NCBI RefSeq assembly: GCF_025024155.1
Contig: NW_026251743.1
Coordinates: 186,001 to 250,000, forward strand
DNA from: Gamsiella multidivaricata
Lineage: Eukaryota > Mortierellomycota > Mortierellomycetes > Mortierellales > Mortierellaceae
Direction of reading: 5' to 3'
Length of the DNA stretch: 64,000 bases
Shown piece after piece: positions 58,201 to 64,000 of this stretch. The notes beneath the pieces are model-generated. The model was not told where the DNA came from. It saw only the letters and a list, made by a program, of their open reading frames with translations, and made no database searches. Each line of letters begins with the position of its first letter. Position 1 is the stretch's first letter. A program made the translations under genes and the position numbers.

Positions 58201-58325
58201 GCGTCAGTTGCCTTGGCTTTGCTGTTACTGATGCGAACCCATTCGAGATACTCCTGCTCGTCCAATTCAAAGATGCTGTGATCCGGTAGCTGATTGAGCC
58301 AGGTGGGTCGCTGTCGTTCGGTCAT
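55237..58325 (-). CDS. NUP88: Nup88/Nup82-like nucleoporin
   Basis: Six exons on the minus strand: 58325..57918, 57796..57522, 57419..57207, 57183..56320, 56217..55810, 55729..55237, encoding 886 residues. The N-terminal part has propeller-like blocks: VRRLVINQDGKLLAIVGDEK, IVKVLWHPLSKGFTHVLVMT, HDNLLRMYDVATDFEEPEQI, FCFGSKSFEWGRLTVYSITQ, NGDVYMMCPVMPGS. The end is a long coiled coil (LVAQEAEYTRQQDKVAKTNQ, RKHRVQTQYGILKRRMQEMQ), the architecture of Nup88/Nup82. These proteins sit on the cytoplasmic face of the nuclear pore and anchor mRNA-export nucleoporins. The exon 3-4 junction requires a 23-nt intron; the exon 4-5 intron (102 nt) is in-frame without stops and has a weak GTGCGC donor. Confidence 0.85.
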
Positions 58326-58654
58326 GATTCTTGTTTGTACCGTTACAGTGTTGGGCTCTGATCCTTTGTTCCCGTGTGATTAGAAAGGAAGGGGCAAAGA
58401 GAATGGTGGAGCTGATTTTTCCAAGCCAAGCATTTGCTACGTCACTGTCTGCGGCGGTCACGGAAAGACGCGTCGCATCGCGTCGTCGTAGACAGCGCTA
58501 AACTTCCCAGCCTGCTTCATTGATGCATACGTATTAAGCAAACATTCACTACGGCTAGCATTTTTTACTGTACAAGACCAGGGCTTTGAAAAGAGATGGT
58601 ATCTAACTGTTCGCTGGCACCTTGGCAGCACATATCCAGTAGCAAAAGTGGTGT
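58326..58654. other. Gap between the nucleoporin and glutaredoxin genes
   Basis: Nucleoporin promoter and glutaredoxin 3' UTR. No gene seen. Confidence 0.55.
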
Positions 58655-59428
58655 CTACAGCTCAGTTTTGTAGCTCAGCATTACATCCAACTTTCCATTC
58701 TCCTTGGCTACGATCAGATCGGAATTGCCTGTATTGAGGAAACAAGAGGACATGATCAGCAAATTAAACGACATCTGCGACCAGAACTCTTATTATTTTA
58801 AAAGCTGAAGGCCTTTTTTCGTACCTCCAAGGTGTTGCGTGTTGATGAAGATGTTAGGAACAGTCTAGGAAATAGACGGATAAAATGAGTGAGGCCGATC
58901 CACTATGAATGCAGCACGGAAGAGTGCATCGAATCAAAGATGGTAATCGCTTTGTCACATACGCGCTGTCCAGTCTTCTGCAGCAAGTAATCCTGAACCT
59001 GAGCACCATCTTTCTCGAGGTCAATCTCGTAGGCCTTGAACTGGATACCCTTGGCACCCAGGATGTTTTTCGCGTTCTTGCAGTAGCTAAGGATCAAAGA
59101 AACGGTCGCAGTTGGCCCTGTCAATTAATTACTCGGCTTACGATTGGATATCGCTTGTGAGATATCATCTCATTTCCTGGCCCCAATCCTCCTCAGTCCA
59201 CTGAGATCTACACTCCTCCACTTACAACTGACATTATCTGTGTTATCTGTGATTATTTTCATTTTACTTACGGACAATAGCTCTTGCCAAAGAACATGAC
59301 CTTGTTCTCGCCTGCAAAATATAAGCACTTTAACGCAATGTCGATTGGATGCTGAACCACGAAACACGCCCTGGCAGCGCTTGCTTACGAATAAGTCTCT
59401 CAACTAGGGTCTTAATAGCTTGGCTCAT
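58655..59428 (-). CDS. Dithiol glutaredoxin
   Basis: Five exons on the minus strand: 59428..59389, 59311..59272, 59086..58963, 58864..58825, 58728..58655, encoding 105 residues. The redox motif C-P-Y-C is at residues 26-29, formed across intron 2 (FFGKSYCP joined to YCKNAKNI). Other hallmarks are YEIDLEKDG, the cis-Pro loop RTVPNIFINTQHLGGNSDL, and a C-terminal Leu. The start MSQAIKTLVERLIREN fits a cytosolic glutaredoxin without a targeting sequence. It reduces disulfides and deglutathionylates proteins using glutathione. Size matches yeast Grx1/Grx2 (about 105-110). Three exons are 40 nt each. Confidence 0.93.
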
Positions 59429-59579
59429 GTTTTGAAGTGAGTGAAGGAGGGAGGGACTGAATGAAGAAAAGAAAGAGATGATCATCGCTCCAGAGAATAA
59501 AAATTTAACCTTGAGTAGCCACAGCCTGATCCATGGAGTGCTCTTAGCATCCCTTGCCCCTGCCAGGAGTGGCAAAAAA

Positions 59580-59650
59580 GCAGAATTCCGGGTTTGAACC
59601 GGAGACCTGCCGATCTGCAGTCGGCTGCTCTACCACTGAGCTAATCCTGC
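59580..59650 (-). tRNA. tRNA-Cys(GCA)
   Basis: 71-nt intronless tRNA on the minus strand. A 7-bp acceptor stem (GCAGGAT with ATTCTGC, one G-U), D arm GCTC...GAGC, a 5-bp anticodon stem with loop CTGCAGA (anticodon GCA), and a T arm TCCGG-TTCAAAC-CCGGA all pair. The A box (TAGCTCAGTGGTA) and B box (GGTTCAAAC) are intact. A run of six T (plus-strand A at 59574-59579) follows immediately as a Pol III terminator. CCA is not encoded. Confidence 0.95.
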
Positions 59651-59731
59651 TTCGATGCATTAATTTTAATAGTATATTTATACTAATACTAGGCAATAAC
59701 ATACTTTCCCTAAGTGCAAGTTTTTCTAATT

Positions 59732-59748
59732 GCACGATCTATAAATGC
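59732..59748. repeat. Target-site duplication of the outer retroelement, left copy
   Basis: GCACGATCTATAAATGC; pairs with 62985-63001 (one mismatch, GCGCG...). The two copies bound the whole retroelement pile. Confidence 0.8.
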
Positions 59749-59752
59749 CCGT

Positions 59753-59770
59753 GTCTCACTGGACAACCCA
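59753..59770. repeat. Target-site duplication of nested copy 1, left
   Basis: GTCTCACTGGACAACCCA, identical to 60995-61012. Confidence 0.9.
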
Positions 59771-60779
59771 GTTGCAGTCCGCGGTACGGCACCATTATCA
59801 GTGGACATTGCAGCATCGAACGAGGACCTACATCAAGGATTGGCGGTCGGTAGCATGGGCGCCCACGCTACGGATCTTACACGATAACAACCCGCCAAAG
59901 CGCTTATACACCAGCCTGGAAGACTGTCGTTTACGTTCGCACAGGATCAAGAAGCTGCATGGAGATTTGCCGACATTGCAGGCGATGAAGAAACGACATC
60001 CAGATACCTACCAAACGGACATATGTCGTAGGTGTGAGAGGGAACCAGAGACGAACGATCATCTTTGGCGTTGTTCAGCTACCTTGTGCGACCAGCGACA
60101 AGAGTGGAGGGACGCGGTGGAGGAAGTGGAGTTGAATGGATATCGTGCATGGAGACAGGCAGTGCGAAAATGGGAACAGGAGAGAGAGGAGGCCGAACGG
60201 AAGGACAAGCCCTTCACTGCGACTTGTCCCAACTTCTCGGCAACAGGAACGAAGGCTATCTGGGAGTCAATGCAGTGGATTCAGGGGACGGCGGAAAGGC
60301 GAGGGACATATCGGGTTGCGGAAGAAGAGGAGCCGGAGAGTGAGGCAGATTGGGAGGTCAAGGACTTATACCGAGGTTTGGTGCCAACGGGACTCATTGA
60401 GACCTGGAAGCAGCTATTTACCACCACCAAGTGGATTGCGACGATCATGGTGACAAAGTTCGTGAGCAGGATCGAAGAGTTTGGCAGGACCAAGATATGG
60501 AACAAACGATGCGAGGACACTGTCGCCTGGGAAAAGTCAGTTGGAATCACCTTCATGAGCAAACGCGCCGGAGGACGCAACGGTGATCGGGGACACCAAC
60601 GTAGTGTTGGTGATTTCTCTGATTTGAAAGGGAGACGGTTACTTGCAACGGAGATCCAGGAAGGTAGACGGACCGCGGATTATAGGGTGCTACAGCATTG
60701 CTTGGGGCGAGGGAAGTTGGACATAATGGAGGGGTTATTCGGTTTAAAAACAACTTTATTAACATTGGATCTGGATTAG
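59771..60779 (+). CDS. Retrotransposon ORF C-terminal fragment (zinc-knuckle region), copy 1
   Basis: 336 codons open from the truncation point to a stop at 60779; an ATG-initiated reading at 59745 would borrow nine codons from the outer element. The conserved region reads HRIKKLHGDLPTLQAMKKRH, then a CX2CX8HX3C knuckle (CRRCEREPETNDHLWRC), the zinc-binding module that follows reverse transcriptase in many LINE elements. A second conserved block is LYRGLVPTGLIETWKQLF. About the same layout as the outer element but clearly diverged, so it is a different subfamily. No RT motifs are left. Confidence 0.75.
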
Positions 60780-60967
60780 GAGACGTGTATCGCGCAACAG
60801 GTCACGCAGGAGTTAGGTTAGGCTAGCTATGCGACATGGGTTATGAATTTGACGCCTCAAGCCAACATAGTTGGTAGGGGATGCGGCTCTGCCGTGCATG
60901 GAAGGCATCTATGGCTTCAAGGCCTTTGCGGACCATGCGTCTTGTGCTCATGGGGATTTATGTTAAT

Positions 60968-60994
<27 letters not shown>
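59771..60994 (+). mobile_element. Nested non-LTR retrotransposon copy 1 (5'-truncated)
   Basis: Bounded by perfect 18-bp duplications and ending in a 26-base poly(A) after GTGCTCATGGGGATTTATG. It contains the last part of an RT ORF and a ~190-bp 3' UTR. It inserted into the outer element in the same orientation. Confidence 0.85.
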
Positions 60995-60998
<4 letters not shown>

Positions 60999-61012
60999 CA
61001 CTGGACAACCCA
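60995..61012. repeat. Target-site duplication of nested copy 1, right
   Basis: GTCTCACTGGACAACCCA; directly follows the poly(A) of copy 1. Its last nine bases also form part of the target duplication of copy 2. Confidence 0.9.
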
Positions 61013-61023
61013 ACGTCGTGTCA
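61004..61023. repeat. Target-site duplication of nested copy 2, left
   Basis: GACAACCCAACGTCGTGTCA, identical to 61661-61680. Confidence 0.9.
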
Positions 61024-61631
61024 CGGCGGGCGAGCCTGTGTGGTACAGTAGTATCACGCGAAGCTTCCAGAGAACAGTGCTGTGGATCCTAGTTTCGGAT
61101 CCAGCTTGGTGCGGTTGTTTTTCGGCACGGGGGGCCGTGTATAAATTACCTTTCGGATCGCGGGCAGCAGGGGATTGGCTCCCTCCTGAGAGAATGTTCT
61201 ATTCTGCTCAGGTTCGTACGCCACCGTGGGCTACGAGGAGATTTTTCAGAACTATCACTCGGATTTGCCAGAGCCGTTCTCCAGCACTAAGGTTACGGGG
61301 GGGACTATTGAGAGAGGAGACTAAATAATTTACTTCAGAAATCACTCGAGGGCCGCAGTAACATCGTAAGGAAGCCGTACATATATGCCGGATCGAAACA
61401 TAAGTTGAATATTTGCCGAATCAAGTCACACAGGAGAGAGCCAGTCCAAAGGATCAAGATATCAAGTTAGCAGGAACAGGACGACCGAGGCAGGCTTGCG
61501 GGAAAATACGCGGGATTTATATGGCGCCTCCTACCATTGTTCGGGACAAACAGGAACATCCTGACCAGCGAGAAATAGTAACCCCCATAAAATAACCAAT
61601 AAACCCTGGCAAAGATTGTCCATTGGAAAAG

Positions 61632-61660
<29 letters not shown>
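61024..61660 (+). mobile_element. Nested retroinsertion copy 2 (LINE fragment or processed transcript)
   Basis: 637 bp bounded by perfect 20-bp duplications, ending with an ATAAAATAACCAATAAACC region and then a 29-base poly(A). A frame open from the 5' end reads FGSRAAGDWLPPERMFYSAQ and stops at 61326 in LREETK, followed by ~300 bp of 3' UTR-like sequence. It shares no visible sequence with copy 1 or the outer element, so it is either another element family or a reverse-transcribed cellular mRNA fragment. Confidence 0.7.
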
Positions 61661-61662
<2 letters not shown>

Positions 61663-61680
61663 CAACCCAACGTCGTGTCA
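61661..61680. repeat. Target-site duplication of nested copy 2, right
   Basis: GACAACCCAACGTCGTGTCA directly after the poly(A); the outer element resumes at 61681. Confidence 0.9.
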
Positions 61681-62642
61681 AGAGAGCGATACCAGATCTT
61701 GCCGACGTGGAGTGGCGGTCCACCCTTGCCCATGTCCACGACAAGCGCTCTGTGCACACGTTCTTCAGCAGTGCTGCTGATACCTCCCAGAGGACACATC
61801 ATATTAAGAAGCTGCATGGTATGCTGCCTACCCTGAATACCATGAAGGCTCGCCACCCGAGTCTATATCCTGACCGTGTCTGCTGCGTCTGCGATGTTCA
61901 GGACGAGGACAACCATCACCTGTGGACGTGCAGTGCTACTAGAGATGTCCACAAGGAGATCTGGCGCGAAGGGCTGCAGCAGATTGATAAGTGGGGACGA
62001 GCTGCAACGACCGCATACAACAAGAACAGCAAGAAGCAGCAAGAGCGTGATAGGATCCGCGCTGGAGCCGCCGCTGCTGCACCGAAACCCATTCGATGGG
62101 TTTGTCCTAACAACGAGACCCACATCCGAGGTCTACCCTGTATTGCCGGGACCCGATCAATGCTCAAAGGCGACGAGTATTATGACCGCTCTCCGGATCT
62201 GACCTGGAGCATCAGCGATTTATGCCGTGGCATCACACCCGTCAGCCTTATCAAGGAGTGGGGCAGTCTATTTACCTCGCCATCGTCGATTGCGCGCCAG
62301 GTCATTCACAAGTTCGTCGGCTTTATTGAGGAAAAAGCTACGGAGCTGATCTGGAAACCACGCTGCAAGGCCACCATTGCTCGAGAGCGAGAATGGGGGA
62401 TCACAGCCAAGATGAAACGAACTCCATACAAGGGACCGAGAGGGGACTGGAGTGATGGGTATGGATACATTAGCGACGATGACCAATGTCCGTGTGGTGC
62501 ATTACTCGCTGACCATGTAAACGGGAGCTGCCCTGGCCCCGTGCTTGACCCAGACGCAGCGGATCGGACGCTGCTGGATTGCCTGCAAGGGAGGAGGCGG
62601 TTGACAACTATGGAGGGGATGGGAAAGATACCCTTCCTGTAA
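61681..62642 (+). CDS. Retrotransposon ORF C-terminal fragment of the outer element
   Basis: About 320 codons in frame, ending at 62642. Conserved with copy 1: HIKKLHGMLPTLNTMKARHP, knuckle CX2CX8HX3C (CVCDVQDEDNHHLWTC), LCRGITPVSLIKEWGSLFT and the WKPRCKATIAREREWGI block. It carries an additional C-terminal Cys/His cluster, CPCGALLADHVNGSC, not seen in copy 1. The upstream part of the ORF (VSHWTTQRRV) is separated by nested copies 1 and 2. Reverse transcriptase is missing, so it is a dead 5'-truncated copy, although this reading frame is still open. Confidence 0.75.
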
Positions 62643-62805
62643 CAAGGTGTTTTCAGCTTTTAACACACTGATGAGGTGTGGCAATTGTTGCGCAGGCCCT
62701 AGGGGCAGGCCCGGGGAATGTGACCTGTCAACTGGCGACTGTGGATCGGTTCCGCTTTGGTGGTGAGGATAGCGATAGTAGATCTTTGCTAGTTAGTCTG
62801 ATAGA

Positions 62806-62824
62806 TTCGCAGAGTCAATTGACT
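62806..62824. repeat. Target-site duplication of tiny insertion 1, left
   Basis: TTCGCAGAGTCAATTGACT, identical to 62863-62881. Confidence 0.85.
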
Positions 62825-62862
62825 TTTTTTTTTTTTTTATTAACATAAATCCCCATGAGCAC
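62825..62862 (-). mobile_element. Tiny retroinsertion 1: 24 bp of LINE tail plus poly(A), inverted
   Basis: On the minus strand it reads GTGCTCATGGGGATTTATG then TTAAT and poly(A), identical to the 3' end of copy 1 (60943-60970). It is flanked by a perfect 19-bp duplication. Confidence 0.8.
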
Positions 62863-62871
62863 TTCGCAGAG

Positions 62872-62889
62872 TCAATTGACTCGAGAGAC
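62872..62889. repeat. Target-site duplication of tiny insertion 2, left
   Basis: TCAATTGACTCGAGAGAC, identical to 62938-62955. It overlaps the right duplication of tiny insertion 1. Confidence 0.85.
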
Positions 62890-62937
62890 TTTTTTTTTTT
62901 TTTTTTTTTTTTTATTAACATAAATCCCCATGAGCAC
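62890..62937 (-). mobile_element. Tiny retroinsertion 2: same 24-bp LINE tail plus poly(A), inverted
   Basis: Same tail sequence and same truncation base as tiny insertion 1, with a longer (~24 nt) poly(A). Flanked by its own perfect 18-bp duplication, so it is a separate insertion event. Confidence 0.8.
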
Positions 62938-62984
62938 TCAATTGACTCGAGAGACAATTTGTTATAAAAAAAAAAAAAAAAAAA

Positions 62985-63001
62985 GCGCGATCTATAAATG
63001 C
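62985..63001. repeat. Target-site duplication of the outer retroelement, right copy
   Basis: GCGCGATCTATAAATGC, one mismatch to 59732-59748. It marks the end of the retroelement pile. Confidence 0.8.
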
Positions 63002-63310
63002 ATATATTGCCCTGAAATATTCTCTTAGTGCATGGCCTTAGACTCTGTGCAAGATTACCGATCTGGGCGAAGCATTTGCAAAGAGCTGACAACCACAATA
63101 AACTTGCGTTCTATCGTGATCTCAAACAAAGAATCATCAAAGCACCGAGCCTTGTGCGTTGCACGCTGCAAAGCTTATATTCTCTCATACACGTCTTGAA
63201 AAAAGAAAGATGTATTTAAATGATTGATTAAGCTGTGGATTTATTCGTTCCACTCATCTAAAGATCATACTGAAATGCGGTATATGTGTTTGTTGTCGCA
63301 GTTGATCAAT
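63002..63310. other. Gap between the retroelement pile and the NDUFA4-like gene
   Basis: No gene seen. It contains the 3' UTR of the minus-strand gene. Confidence 0.55.
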
Positions 63311-63586
63311 CTACAGGCGATCGCGAGAGTAGGCTTTAGTAAAGCCCTGGCCCTCCTTGATGGTCATCAACTTGAGTTGGGTCTCCTGGTCGATGTGCAG
63401 CCAGGGATGAGGGTTGTTCTTGCGGTCCCAGGTAACATCGGGTCCACGAGCGAGACGAGTGACATACCAGCCAGCACCACCAATAGCGACACCGAGGACG
63501 GCATAGATGGGGATAACCTCGACACGGAACCAGGTCCTGAGGACAGAGGGTGCCTTCTTGGCAGCGTGAGTGGCAACAGTGGACAT
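63311..63586 (-). CDS. NDUFA4/MLRQ-type respiratory chain subunit
   Basis: 91-residue single-exon frame on the minus strand. After a basic N-terminus comes one membrane span (IPIYAVLGVAIGGAGWYVTR, about residues 25-44), then ARGPDVTWDRKNNPHPWLHI, whose DVxWD+KNNPxPW motif marks the MLRQ family. The protein belongs to the inner mitochondrial membrane; NDUFA4, first assigned to complex I, is now regarded as a cytochrome c oxidase subunit in animals. Which complex applies in this fungus is not resolved. A TATA box lies about 100 bp upstream of the ATG. Confidence 0.85.
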   Translation of the reverse strand: MSTVATHAAKKAPSVLRTWFRVEVIPIYAVLGVAIGGAGWYVTRLARGPDVTWDRKNNPHPWLHIDQETQLKLMTIKEGQGFTKAYSRDRL

Positions 63587-63687
63587 AACAACGGGTATTT
63601 TTTTATGGATGAGGAGGGAGAAGGATGAAGAGGAGGAGATAATGGAGTGACGACTGTAGTGGTAAGGGTGCCAGGAACCGACATCAG

Positions 63688-63695
63688 CTTTTATA
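63688..63695 (-). promoter_or_regulatory. TATA box of the NDUFA4-like gene
   Basis: TATAAAAG on the minus strand, about 102 bp upstream of the start codon at 63586. Confidence 0.5.
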
Positions 63696-64000
63696 CGTTC
63701 TTTTTCAATTCCGACTTGGCTGCTGTACCCTAAATGGCATTATTACTAAGATGAGTGATTCGTCAGTGCTCCGCTTCTCAGCGAGAAAAGAAAAAAAAAT
63801 TACCAAAACAGTAGTGCCTAGCTGCCTGTGCAATCACAGCTCAGTCTGCAAAAGATTCATCCTCGCGTGCGACAGGTGCATACTTCTGCCAAAGCGCCTT
63901 TGCGCCGGGGTATGATTTGCTGTGCACGTTTCATGCGGAGCACTCCCCAACCCCACCAATGATCATCTGTCTGAGCGCGAATCATTTCGAACTCAGGGGC
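63696..64000. other. Right window edge, upstream of the NDUFA4-like gene
   Basis: Promoter-side sequence with no visible gene. Confidence 0.5.

Larger units (their letters stand above)
59749..62984 (+). mobile_element. Outer 5'-truncated non-LTR retrotransposon, carrying four nested insertions
   Basis: A LINE-type element fragment flanked by 17-bp target-site duplications and ending in a poly(A) run (62966-62984). Its own sequence is 59749-59770, then 61013-61023, then 61681 onward, interrupted by copies 1 and 2 and by two tiny inverted tails in its 3' UTR. The uninterrupted reading joins VSHWTTQRRV to KRAIPDLADVEW, proving that the left fragment belongs to the same frame. It retains only the C-terminal part of the RT ORF; the reverse transcriptase and endonuclease are absent, so it cannot move by itself. 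It lies 98 bp from the 5' end of tRNA-Cys. Confidence 0.8.

Overview
The window is eukaryotic nuclear DNA from a filamentous, early-diverging fungus. The evidence is short GT-AG introns, often with CTAAC or TACTAAC branch sites, AATAAA poly(A) signals, and a fungal gene set: Slu7, a CSL factor with a very long N-terminus, Rvs161, Iml2, Iws1 and a protein O-mannosyltransferase relic. Gene style and protein similarity suggest Mucoromycota, most likely Mortierellaceae. That assignment is inference; no database search was possible.

Layout. 1-7.3 kb: a bZIP factor running off the left edge, a two-repeat Myb/SANT protein, a tiny basic Ser-rich protein and the splicing factor Slu7. 7.6-10.1 kb: divergent ribosomal protein genes (uS4/Rps9 and eL21/Rpl21) on one short promoter. 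10.4-11.5 kb: a broken protein O-mannosyltransferase relic. 12-14.6 kb: a BTB protein. 14.6-21.8 kb: 7.2 kb without a convincing gene, ending in a pyrimidine-rich leader to a 1602-residue CSL (RBP-J/Cbf12-like) factor at 21.8-26.8 kb. 28.7-30.4 kb: a bHLH factor. 32.4-34.5 kb: Iws1/Spn1 in ten exons. 35.4-38.2 kb: a TMEM184-like membrane protein. 38.9-42.6 kb: a PAP2 lipid phosphatase, a GNAT acetyltransferase and a small membrane protein. 43.2-50 kb: Rvs161, then a glutathione S-transferase cluster of two intact genes and one relic, with unassigned ORFs between. 50.1-59.4 kb: an EF-hand FUN14 protein, Iml2/TTC39, a Nup88/Nup82-like nucleoporin and a dithiol glutaredoxin. 59.6-63 kb: tRNA-Cys(GCA), then a nested pile of 5'-truncated non-LTR retrotransposons whose target-site duplications can be read directly. 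63.3-63.6 kb: an NDUFA4/MLRQ-type mitochondrial subunit.

Most genes are unrelated housekeeping or regulatory genes. Only the divergent ribosomal pair and the GST cluster look functionally grouped. Exon joins below were derived by hand from splice consensus, reading phase and protein similarity. For every multi-exon gene called intact, the exon lengths sum to a multiple of three.

The most striking observations are: (1) five retroelement-type insertions stacked in one locus about 100 bp upstream of a tRNA gene, two of them only about 25 bp plus poly(A) and truncated at the same base; (2) a nucleoporin gene that keeps its frame only if a 23-nt intron is removed; (3) 28 G and 15 C tracts flanking one exon of the TMEM184-like gene; (4) a start codon split by an intron in RPS9, with first coding exons of 4 and 8 nt in SLU7 and RVS161.
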